Part shown: piece by piece, positions 1 through 11,050 of the stretch
How the letters are laid out: every line of letters begins with the position of its first letter
How positions within the stretch are numbered: the stretch's first letter is position 1
From: Symbiodinium natans
Lineage: Eukaryota; Sar; Dinophyceae; Suessiales; Symbiodiniaceae
Direction of reading: 5' to 3'
NCBI GenBank assembly: GCA_905221605.1
Contig: CAJNDS010002825.1
Location: 124,001-188,000 of the forward strand
Length of the DNA: 64,000 bases
Translations under genes and position numbers: made by a program
Notes under the pieces: generated by a model
Told to the model about the DNA's origin: nothing
The model's database searches: none
The model's input: only the letters and a program-made list of their open reading frames with translations

Positions 1-900
1 CTCATAGAATTATTTTCTTATATTTTCATCATCTTTAATTGGACTAATACATGGTTTTCATATTTGGTCTAGAGATTTATTATGAGAATTCACTAAAACA
101 CATGAAGTCTTATTAGTAGTCTTTTTCCAATTTTTTGGGGTTTTCTAGTTCTGAAGCTCTCTTATTTGTATCCTTCTTTTGGACATCTTTTCATTAATTA
201 TCTTGTCCAACTTTAGGGATGTGGCCTGGAGAAGCTTTCTATCTTCCAGATCCTTGTGAATTAACTTTTGCTAATGCACTTCTTTTATCTAGTGCTGCTA
301 TATCTTTAGGAAACGCTTTCATGATCTTAGAAATTTCATCACACTATATTGTTTTCTTCACTTTGTGGTCATTCTATCTTCTTTTCTTTTATTAGTTTGC
401 AGATGAAAGAACTTCGTATTCTCGCATGTTCAATTAATGATTCACTTTATGGTTGTCTTTTCTTTCTTCAGTTAATTCTTGGTATTTTACGTTTTTCCTT
501 ATCTTCGTTTCTTGTGCTCACTTCGATCATGCCTTATTGATCATATTAATGAGTCGGCGCTCCTTATATTATTTTTTTAATCATTCATTCTCTACGTCTT
601 TATTCGAGAAGTATTTCCTCGCGGGGCAATACTAATAAGAATGCAATGAACCCCGCATAATAACATAAGAATGGCCGCGCAAGAGAAGTCTTTTAATGAG
701 CGTGGAAACACTATTTTATTATTATTACACACGGGGCGAATACAAGAACTACTGAGCGCCCCGTAATAACAGTGTAATAGAGTGAGAAAAGGCTAGAAAA
801 ATAGCAATACTTTGTTTGGCCGTTTTCCTCTTTTAATAACAATAGTAATAAGAATCATACTAATCATATTAAACGGCCCACTAAAAAGAACTGAATACAA
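1..900. other. AT-rich segment of different composition
   Basis: The first 900 bases are visibly AT-rich (long T runs, TTATTATTA stretches), whereas everything from about 900 on is GC-balanced to GC-rich. Short open frames exist here but none resembles a known protein. From 600 on, GC clusters that form hairpins sit in the AT-rich background. Possible explanations are organelle-derived DNA, a foreign or chimeric contig end, or an AT-rich isochore; I cannot choose between them. Confidence 0.6.
621..878. repeat. Series of GC-rich hairpins
   Basis: Three perfect stems are visible: GCGGGG (621-626) with CCCCGC (651-656); ACGGGGCG (731-738) with CGCCCCGT (757-764), with an outer ATTACAC/GTGTAAT pair at 724-730 and 772-778; and GGCCGTTT (818-825) with AAACGGCC (871-878). 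GC-cluster hairpins in AT-rich DNA are typical of some organellar genomes, including dinoflagellate mitochondria; that link is inference. Confidence 0.6.
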
Positions 901-3639
901 AGGGCCATTTACAACAAGATGTGGTTTCTTCGGCTGTTGGTGTGGCATCAGGGCTGATGTCATGCGCGAGGGGCACTCGCTCCGTGCACTGCAGGAGGTT
1001 ACGAAAGCACGGAGCCTGGCTGGCGAAACGATCCAAGTCACGCCCCTCAGCTGTGTGGCTCTTGCTCCGCGTTGCTCAGCGGTTCCCAAAACCCTGAAAC
1101 CATGTCTGAAATCCTAAAGGCCAGCCTTAAGCCCTGATGGGGCATCGAGGAGCGACCACACGAATCCCATTGCGGCTTGGCGGCAGGGTTGGTCGGCCCA
1201 CTTGTGGTTTACAGGGTTTACAGGTGGGGGGGTCAGCTATGATTGGAGCGTGAAGGGGTTTAGGGGTATCAGGCTTGCAGGGCTTAGAGGTTCTAGGGTT
1301 GTAGGCATGTAGGTGCCACGAAGCCTTGCAGGGCCAGAGTTTGTGCCGCGTAGGAGTTCCCAATGGCAGCCAAAACCCCAGCGCCGGAAAGAGCGCCATG
1401 TCCCAAGTCGGTCCCAAGTTTGAAGGTGTAACTACTCTTAGTTGCTTAAGCTTGCTCTCTCGACCATGCTGCGCACTCCCAAGTCTTGTGCTCGATTGTC
1501 CAGGTACTGCGAAGGCTTGTGTACAAAGAACGCGGGAAGAAGCGTGGGGCTTGGTTTCTCGGTGTTTCGCATAGACCATGTACGGGCGAGTTGGAGCATG
1601 GCCCCAAAAAGCGTAGAGCGAAGAAGCGTTGAACTGCCTGTGATTTGATTCACAGCCCAACCTCCCCTCGCTTGTCAGGATGCTGCGGCAGGCCGGACAC
1701 AATTCCCAATGCCCCTGGCCCTCTCGAGACCTTAAAGCTGACATATACTGGAGGGTTTTGCTGCTTGCCCTATAGAACCGTGTGTTTAAGGTCACGCATC
1801 TCTTTGCCAAGCCATCCCTGCCTCTGAATCCGCTTCGAAACCTTAAAGCTATTGGAGCCATGCAGGGCGAAGATGGCCACGTCCTCTTCTACGAGATGTC
1901 GGACTTCGGAGCTCTGTACTGTAGGTTCCGTCGTGCGGCCTTGGAGGCGCACGTGCGCTCGTGAGTATGTGTGTGTGTGTGTCTCTGTGTGTGTGTGTGT
2001 CGCGATTAATGACAAAAAGTTAGTTGCGCCAAATGGGAGTGAATGTGGACTCTGGGCGTGGGGTGTATGGCGCCGATGGCCACTGCGAGGCCAGAGCGCG
2101 GCGCGCAAGTAATGTGGAATTCTCCTGGCAACTTCCCGTGTCGCAGCTCAGGTCCATTACTGGGTACTGGGGTTAAGTCGTGCCGCGTTGTGTAAAGTCG
2201 CCCCGCGACAGCGTAAAGCCGCGTGATCTTGTTGATGGCTCGACTTCATACGAGATGGTTCGACTTAACCCCGCCGCCTAGTACCAAGCAGCACTAGGCA
2301 TTACCGCACAGAAGGTGTCAGATTTCGTCTGCCGCAGCAACCTGTGACTGCTTGTGTTCGATATTGTTCGATTCCCAGCAAATCCTGATTTGCCTGACAT
2401 GCTCACCTTAGTCCACTGGGCAGCATCTAAGATCCAACCAATGTCTGACCGCGTGAGGCGATTTGAGCTGGGCTGGCTCTGGTGATGCACGTGGCTACCC
2501 TCTCAAGTTGGGAACGGGGAAGCCCTGAGGCCACCCGGAGCTCCATTTCAGCAGCCAGAATGTTCAACATCAGAGGCTTCAGCCAAGAGTTGTAGCCTGG
2601 GGCTGCAGTCCGCGCAAATGCTTTCAGGCGTTTAGGCTGCAAAGTTTGGAGAAGGGTTTGTAGATTCTAGGCTCCACTGTACCAGTAGGATAGAGAAGCT
2701 CGGTGGAGCGCGGGTAATGCTTACAACTTGCGGGGGGTTTTCTTGAATCGTAGTCGAACCTTCAAGCAGTCAGAGCTATAGCCCCCAAACCGGAAACCCT
2801 GTAAAATCGGCTATGAAACAGAAATCCCTGTTGACCTCCCATAAAGTTCTGTAGTTCCAGGCCCTACCTAGGCTGGGCGCCCAAGTGACATCTTATCACT
2901 CGCAGGGCTTCATCGGACGTCGCAGGCCTTCATCCTTGCCTAAACTCTATGAAAGTTCTGCAATCTAGGCGTCAGACGATCTTGTGCAACATGCGTGAGC
3001 AGGCACCAGGATGAATTAGTTAACCCGGTGCTCAAAGTGCAAACCGTTCAGATCCGAAGCCCTCAAGTACCAGGTTAAAGCTTCACGAAGCCGCCGACCC
3101 TATGGTCGTCTGGGGCAGCTGCTGAGTCCCATTCCAGGATGCACCCCCAAAGGTTTGTATCTGTGCAGCACGTGGTGCATCTTCGGACCTCAAAGGCCTC
3201 AGAGGTGCTCAAGCCATGCCTCAAAATTTAGCTGCCCAAGCAGTCACGCAATGTCCCGCAGGGTTTGGGGTTTGTCATCCCGGACCATGGTATTTTCATG
3301 GCCCGGAGCACTTCTGCAGTTTGCCCCTGGGCAGTCGCAAGTTGCTTCTGCCCTCAGTACAGACCGTGCAATCTTGCTTGTACAGCGACGGCTCGCGGCG
3401 GAAAGTGCGATGAAGTGCGATAAAGAGCTGAAGAGAGGAATGCCTTTGTGGGTGCCCATCATCAGGATCCTCCTATCTCTACAGCAACTGCGCCTCTATG
3501 CCGTTGCTGTATTTCCATTATTCTAAGACTACCAGCTGTGACTGCACCACCGCGCTGCCGCAGCCACCATTCCTTTCTTTCGACCAGCCTGTTTTCGTAG
3601 CTGTCCCCGACAATTTGCCCACAATCACCCCCTGTGTGA
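901..3639. other. No supported gene
   Basis: Non-coding as far as I can see. A 244-codon minus-strand frame (1127-1861) crosses low-complexity, degenerate GGGTTTA-like sequence around 1195-1310 and looks accidental. Confidence 0.5.
1966..2000. repeat. (TG)n microsatellite
   Basis: Interrupted TG dinucleotide run with a TCTC interruption near its centre. Confidence 0.9.
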
Positions 3640-4026
3640 CAACCAGATGGCTCGTGCTAATTTTGGCTGCAAACCATTGGGATAGACCCACGGGTCACAA
3701 GCCTGAAACCTGCGACACGATTAATTAGCATGCCACTTGTCAGCTGCGGAAAATCTTCTGGACTCCAGACCTTACTGGGCTTGTGCAAGATGCCAGAAAT
3801 CTTGGGTTCTCGCAGCTACAGCTAGCCCAGCTCAGATTAAAACCAGGGGGGCTTGTGGGGTCAACTGCTGTGACCGGCACGACCAGACACATCGCGCCAA
3901 CTTTGGATGTCGCCGCGACCAGATGGCTCGCTCCAAGTTTGGCATTTCTGGCATCTTGCACAAGCCCAGTTGGCATAACCCTCGTGACCGGCACACCCAG
4001 ATAGCTCGTGCCAACTTTGGCTACGG
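3640..4026. repeat. Imperfect repeats of a CCAGATGGCTCGTGCCAA-like unit
   Basis: A unit of roughly 35 bases (accession of a GACCGGCAC-type start, CAGATGGCTCG, then GCCAACTTTGG or a variant) recurs at about 3645, 3873, 3917 and 3989 with divergence and uneven spacing. It surrounds and partly overlaps the inverted repeat at 3774-3970. Confidence 0.65.
3774..3970. repeat. Inverted repeat, 27-bp perfect arms
   Basis: Bases 3774-3800 are the exact reverse complement of 3944-3970 (arm begins ACTGGGCTTGTGCAAGATG). The spacer is 143 bases and holds copies of the local direct repeat. MITE-like in form, but no clear target duplication was seen. Confidence 0.8.
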
Positions 4027-7000
4027 TCGGCGCAAGTGAATTAGATTGAAACGTTGATTTGCGTCTTATGTACTTTCTGATTGTAAAGGCGTTTAATTAT
4101 GTCTTATTTCTGTTCCAATTTTTGGGGTTAGGAAGGAACGTAGTGGAAAGTAGCGATGGGGAGAGCGGAACGGACGTACAACCCCCGACACAAATACACA
4201 CTCCATGTGTGCTGCACTGGCTGCGAGGCTTGACAGTTAAGCCTGCTACCATGCTGAGATCCATACGAAGCATTCAAGCAAGAACGATCCACTTGTTGTC
4301 ACTACTTGATGTAGCTGTTGTAGCATCCATGAGAAATGGTGCTCGACGCCATGGGTGGGGTGCATTTTGGTGCATGCTCCTCGTCTGTGGAGTGGCGTGC
4401 TTTCGTTGCACCGCCACGTGTGGGGTTGTCCCGAATTAGCCCGCAACACCTCCGCCTTTCGCTGAAGAGCGTGAGCTTTTGGGAAGTTGCCAGCAATGTA
4501 GCCGATGCAGCAAAGTGTACGACGGGTTCATACCTCCAAAAAGTCAACTCTGCGGCCACCACGTTTCCCCATCCGAAAGAGTATGGATGGTTGCCGCCAA
4601 AGACGACCTTTGCCAAAATCGTGAAGTTGTGTTCTGTCGTTTGTTTGAAACAGGATGAACAGAGGCACCGAAAAAGTTCGCGAAAGCAAGCCGTGGCACT
4701 TTCTGCCAGGAACACAAGCTTCCGTATGAAGGAATAGCCTCACACTTGGTTAAACAAACAACCCGCGCAGACAGCTGGCTTTCTTGCTGCCAAGGTCATT
4801 CCACAAGCCTCGTGTGAGCCGTTTCGGCTGTCTCGTTACAGTACGACGTCGATGTGCGGACACATGAATCGCGAGAACTGGATGGTTCATGTCGACCTGC
4901 AGCGCAGAGAAGGGTTGATGCAAATTCCATGGCCAAGGCACCTTTCATTGTGTTCTGTTTCCCTTGGCCATGCTTCGGGCGGGGCAGTGGTTTTCACACC
5001 AACTGCAGCGGTAAGGCGAGCTGCAGGCGGACCTCGACCAAAGTGCTGCAATCATCTCAAGGGGCTGACTTGTTCATGTGCCCTCCTCGATTCCACAGGC
5101 ATTGCACAGAGGCGAGCGCCACTCTTGTCAGCTCCTGAGTGCACGGGGGCTTACCGGGGAAGGGGGGGATTTGAACAACAGCCTGTCGTGAGTCCGTGCG
5201 GAGGCTTGTCCTTGACCTGGATGAGATGCTGGCCTGCCCGCCATGGAAGTTTTTACTCTCAATGAGTCAATTTGCATCTTGTAACACTCGCGCATCATTA
5301 GAGCGCATTAGAGCGCCCACTGATGCCACCGAAGCTCAAGGCCTCACAGTGAAGCCCAAGGAAGTAAAGTATAGTTGTTTCTGGAGTCGCCAGGTGCGAG
5401 TTTGCTGCAAGGGCGTCCACCACAATCGGAACCTGAGGGTCGGTGGCTTCGCCCTGTTTGCATTGATGCGTTGACACATCTTGACGCGCATGTGGAAGTT
5501 GCGCGGGCAGTTGATTTCCACGTGCCGATCGAAGTGGGAGCTCTGCCGAAAGCCACGACGCTCTCGCCTCAAAGCCTCAGCACAGCCGCGAAGTCCCGTT
5601 CTGGTTTCGAAGGGCGTCACGTTCCTTAGGTAGGAAATGGATGATAGAGAATTGCAGCTTCAGATCTCCGTCAGCTTCTTCATCGGTTTGCTGCAGCAGC
5701 TTCTTGTGAGAACGAGACTTGCACGAGCATCAAGTTGTTTTGTTGGTCGTAACCCAAGATTCTTGGACAACTCCGAAGCGGCTGTGCAAGGGCTTTGAAG
5801 ATGGAAATGCTCATAGCATCTCGAACATCTCGAACATCGTAGCTCGGCACCTGGGGCGTACGTTTCTCCTCGGAGTGTAAGGTTCGACTGCGGAGTCGCC
5901 TTGCGGCCTGGTTTGGAGCGCCAAGCTCGGAGCTCCGAATTGCATCGAATTCCGCACCCCTTTGGGGCTCAGCTCGAGACTTGTATGCTGTCCGCGGCTG
6001 TCCAGTGCCCTCGCATGTGCCCCAACACCCCGAGTGCCCTTGTTCATAGCATATGACGCTTATGCCATTACAGTTCAGCTGCTGAGGAGCTTCATGGAGT
6101 GGATCAAGGAGCTTCTGTGATGCTCAATGAAGTTGTGCCAGGGGCTATCTTGAACACCTTAAGGTTCAGGTGCTCGTGTGACAACGCCGTGCATCTATAG
6201 GCAGCTGGAGCTGTCCGGATTGCACATGTTATCGCAGCTCCTGTCTAGACAATTTCTACCATGAATGTTTTTGGGTGGGTGGTGCCGATGGGTAACCCGA
6301 GAAGTCCTGAGAAGCTGCTGGACATGTTGCGGATCATATTAACTGCCCATTGTCAACTTCTGTTGTGCCCGGGCGAACGGATTGGGAATGCATCTTGTGT
6401 CTCAAGTTCTCAGTTGGGAGGAGAGACGGCTTGAAGGGCTGATTGAAGGCCAGCCAGGATTGAGAGTCTCCAGGATCTTACGCCCAGCAGTTTAGCAAAG
6501 TTAGCAGTGAGCAATCTTCTCAAGCTGTCGCAGCCATTTAGATTGTCGTAACTGCGTCAAGCATCCCTGGGTCGCTGCCATGAACACCTTAAAGCGAATT
6601 GGCAAGACATGCCACGAGACTTGTCCTCGAATTCCTGCAAAGCTGCTCAGGACCTTGGATCTTGCGAAAACCGAGCTCACCCCAGAGCTCTTCACCAAGG
6701 CTTCGGGCATCGGAAGCAAATCTTGTTGGCAAACCGTTTCTCTCTCTCTGCAAGTCCTTGCCGGAGGCGCAACTTGAACGCGCCGCGTGGTGCCTCGGCA
6801 GGGCCTTGGCGGGCGGGCTTTGAGGGCACATGCATTGGCGTTTGTTTTTGCTCCGACTCTGATTCGAAGCCATGCCGTAGCTGTTACCCCAAGGCCTTTT
6901 GGACGACATCTTCGGCAAGCTTTGTGCTGAAACCAATGTTTCCCGCAGGCCCCACTGTCCTGCTCACCAACCGTTCACAGCCATTGAATCATGCTGCGTA

Positions 7001-10000
7001 CTCATTGGTCATGCCATCTTGATGTTGCTACTGAAGCGGCCAAGACTTCTGATGTGGCTGATTTAGCCTGGCTGATCTGCCAACTGCTCTCAGAGAGCAC
7101 ATTCGCGTGTGTACACGGGTGAGTGTGTGGATGGATAGCATCTGCAAATTATGCACTCACCCTTTCAGAACGCCTTCGTGATTCAGGGCTCAGAACACCA
7201 CACGGCCCGATGCAGGATTGGATTTTAAATCGGAAAAAGCAACAACGTGTAGAAACTTAACGACAAAACCTAAAGCCGCCGGAGAGGCGAGCCCCGAAAA
7301 CGTGGCCGAGGCCAAAGGTTTTCTTTTAAACCAGAGCCGGGGCCCCCTAAAGCCCGAGGCCAAATTTTCCTTTTTAAACACGAGCCCCGGGTTTCCAGTT
7401 GGGCCCAACAGGGCCATGATGGCCGGATCCGGGTTATAAGTTTTGCCTAAGCCACGTTGGCCGGATCTGGGTTTCAATTTCAACAGTTCAGCGCAACAAT
7501 CGAAGCCAGTTCGAAGCCAGTTCGAAACAGCAGAGTTCTAGAATATTCTGGAGAACTTGGGGTTGGGTGAAGGCAGAGTGAAGTGGAAGGCCATTTGACG
7601 AGTTCGTGGTTTGATCAAGACGCCAAATCGCCTCAGAGGCCTTGGCGAGCGCCATTGGCACAGCTGCTCGATAGGTCGCAGTAGGTCGCAATGGCAGTCC
7701 AATTTGCTATACACGCGTCTACGTGTTAGTAGAGCGCGTTCTCGCCGATTGTGAGGGGGTCTCCTCGAATCTCTGAATCTCTGAATCTCCTGGGGGGTCA
7801 CAGAGCATGATATTAGGATGCATCACTGAGCTGCGCACCATCTTTTTTCACGCACACCAGACTTTGAAGACAAAAAGCGCGAGCCGAGCTCGCCATAGCG
7901 AACGTTCGTCGCACATTCCCAGGAGTTCCCAAGATGGCAAAAAAAGAGCCGCTCTGCCAAAAACTGACACGCGTAATTGTAGTGCCAAGAGAGAAAGAAA
8001 GAACGAAAAGACGAGAACTGCAGAAAGCGGGCGTTCGTTCAGAGTGCTTGCGCTCTGCTCTTTGCTCCCTCCCTCCCTTCCCGATGTTTTGATGAAAAAA
8101 CACAACAATGTCTTTTTCCATTACAACACCTTCCTCACTCTGCTTATATTACAGACCAAAAACATTCCGTCTCTTTTGTGCGCTCTCCGTCTTTTCTTTC
8201 TGACGCTCTTAGCTCTTGGTTAGAGGATCGCCTGCCGGGTGCTTGGAGACTGGCAGTCGGGGTTCTGGCACTCGTTTTCAGCTGGGAAATTTGTGACATG
8301 TCTTGGACAGGGGTCAGAACAAGTTCAAGGCCGGATGGCACCTAAGAAGCTCACCACGTCTCCGTAGGCCCTAAACAATTACGCATAGGTCAACCTGGGA
8401 ACCCAAAAACCGTCCGCAGAATTTCTCGCAGGCTCAGTTTTTCCCGTGCTGCAGAGTGAGCACGCAGTCACCCTCCCGGCTGCCTCACCCCGTCTCGCGA
8501 CCGCCCTCCCTGACCCCGCGGACTTGTAATTTCGCAGTGCCGGAAATCTCAACTTTACCACGAGCATTTCAGCAAAACGCAGGCAGGGTGCTGTCAGAAG
8601 CACTGCCTCTGCCTTCGGTGCTTTCTGACACAAGGTGTTCTGCGAGAGGAGGGGTTGCTATGTGTTTCTTGCTGTTTCTGCTTGTCGCAAGCTGTTCTGC
8701 AAAACGATCACCGTGTTGCTCTTTCTCACGCTGGCGCTTGTTGTCAGAGGCTTGTCTGAGTTTCGGGGTGGATCAGTGCTGCTTAAGGGTTGGGCTGGGG
8801 AGTGGCATTTGCCGCGTTTGCGAGCGCCTGGGAGCGTGGAAGCTCGCAGGAATGCGAGCCAAGATCTGCCAGATGACGACACTCACGGAAAGACGCTGGT
8901 TGAGGGTTCGGGGGAGAGGACTCATCCTTACTCGCAGCATCTCGCAGCCCTCGTGTTTAGAACGCAAGCTAGGTCGTCTGGGCCGGAAACTGTTGCATGT
9001 TGAGTGTGCCATGGCAGGAACACGGCTTGCTGCGGCGTATCCTGAGACCACAGGTCGGGGCACCTGACGGCATTCGCCTTCCCTGCCTCAGACCGATCCT
9101 CCAGAAACCAGTATGTCAAGTATGGCATGACAACATATATAGCTGCTCAGGTGCCTCGCCAGAGTTTTCCTGACCTTCTCGGGAAGTTTTCGCGGCAATC
9201 CTCTACAGAGCTGGTGGTGGGCTCATTTTGGAAGTTTGGTGGTCTGCCAGCTCCGTTACTATGTCAGCAGTCTTCTTTGAAGCCTGCGTGGCTCAAGCGG
9301 CGAGAAAGCATGGATCAAGCGGGGGGTGCCACCAATGATACTCGCAATACTTTCCTACATTCATTTTGTTAAAAGCATGCTAGCAATCGCAGAGTACAAA
9401 GACTGTAGCAGGGAGTGATGAACAGCGTTGTTACAAGTGGTTTAATAACGGTAAAACATGGCTTTGAACATAACATTACTTTAGGATAGCAAACATAGCA
9501 ACGTTATAAACCACCATGCAATAGAAATGATGGCAGCCCTCGAAGCTACAGTTGCGGGGTTTAGCCTAATCCTCCTTTTGGTTTATGCACAGAGCACCCT
9601 GAGCTACACCCTTCCCCACCCAAACCCACTTGAACGCCTCTAAGACCCGACAGAAGCCCGTAGGCCAGGGACACTCGCGCCGTGCGACGGCCTGTTGTAG
9701 CCTCCTTGCATCAAGGAGGTGGTCGTCGTCGGTAAGCATGGAGGCGCCTCTTCCGCAAAGATCTCTACAGCTGGGTAAGTACCTTTTTCCGTGATTAGGA
9801 GTAGCCCGTGATCAGAGGTCTGCAGGGATCAGGGCCGAAGCTTTCAATTGTGTAGACTAGGAGTTAAGACATCTGTGCTTGGGGGCTTACTGTAAGCATC
9901 TGTGGGCGTCGGACCGGCGGGTTTAAACATGCTCGTGTCCTCTGTTTCATTGCGTTGAGGCCGTGCGTGGTGAAAGCACCGCAGCTGCGCAGCTGCGAGC

Positions 10001-10915
10001 GTGCTGGCCTCATTGTGAAGGGTTCTTCATCGGACTGCAAGGGTATTCCGTTTGAGGCGCTTACACATGTAGCGGGCTGACTGAGTGCAAGCTCGAGTTG
10101 AGGTACCTGCTTTGCCAAACACTGTAAACTGGTAGCTTGAGACCGAAACGCCCAGAAATTCTAAGCTGCGGCCACATCTCACCCAGCTAGTTTTTTCGAG
10201 CTGGAGTTGGAAAAAATCAGCTTTGCAGGCTGCTGCGGCAGGGGCCAAGCACTAGTGTGGGGGCCCAAAGACTTGACTCTCGTCAGCAGCTCCGCATGCA
10301 GATCATTTGCGTTCATTCGCGCGTAGCACATGATACAACAGAAACGTCACGACTCAATGGTTCTGCTCATGGCTGCTGCTGGCTTCCTGGATTCTTTTTC
10401 GAGGCCGAGCCTGCTGCAGGCACCTCTGGGCAGCAAGGAGGGTGCCGGCCTCAGGATCCAGGATGTCAAGACTCCGAACAGTCTGCGTCTCTTCCAAGCT
10501 TGTCAACTCTGCTGTGCAACCCGAAGTATGGAAGACCGGTAGGCCTTCCCAGCAGGCGCTCGGGAGCGTCCGGGGTCTCAGCAGTGACCTGCAGACAACA
10601 TCAGCAGGGCCCGCGATAATTTGTTCTGCTGTTTTGGTCGCGCTTGCAGTTGGTTCTACAAATTTCGCACGTCACAAGAATTGGTGCAATTGGCAGCATG
10701 TTCCTGTCAAGGATGTTGTTCGCGGTTCGCCCATTGCACGATTGAGGACCATGGCACACTGTATCACATACTCAAGTACATTGTTCTGTAGTGTGTCTTA
10801 GTGTACCCTACAGTAGCCTTCACTACAAGTGCTACTCGAGAACGTGTCTAAGGTTGAGCCCACGCGCGCGGCTGCTGCGCGGGCTGATGACAGATCGCCC
10901 GTGCAGGTGGCTGCG
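4027..10915. other. No supported gene
   Basis: Many short overlapping frames on both strands, none convincing. At 7300-7395 two diverged copies of a unit containing CCGAGGCCAAA, a T-rich run, TTTAAACNNGAGCC and GGGG lie side by side. A Leu/Ser/Arg-rich 203-codon plus frame at 8456-9067 competes with open frames on both strands and shows no recognisable domain. Confidence 0.4.
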
Positions 10916-10920
10916 CTCAC

Positions 10921-11045
10921 TAGGGGCCCAAAAAACTACATAAACATAAGGATCCTACAAACAGGGTGTTTCGGAATCCCCCTTGTAGGGGCCCTTATAC
11001 CCCAATAGTAGGATCCTTATGTTTATGTGGTTTTTTGGGCCCTTA
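10921..11045. mobile_element. MITE-like element with terminal inverted repeats and 5-bp duplication
   Basis: A 125-bp element with terminal inverted repeats of about 37 bases (10921-10957 and 11008-11045; termini TAGGGGCCCAAAAAAC and, on the other strand, TAAGGGCCCAAAAAAC). It is flanked by the direct repeat CTCAC at 10916-10920 and 11046-11050, as expected of a target-site duplication. The interior cannot code for a transposase, so it would be non-autonomous. The superfamily is uncertain: a TA or TTA duplication inside the termini could be argued instead. Confidence 0.75.
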
Positions 11046-11050
11046 CTCAC

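Noticed and set aside
1127-1861. 244-codon minus-strand ORF
   Set aside because: Runs through degenerate repeat-like sequence; no domain, and the length is plausible by chance in 128 kb of six-frame space.
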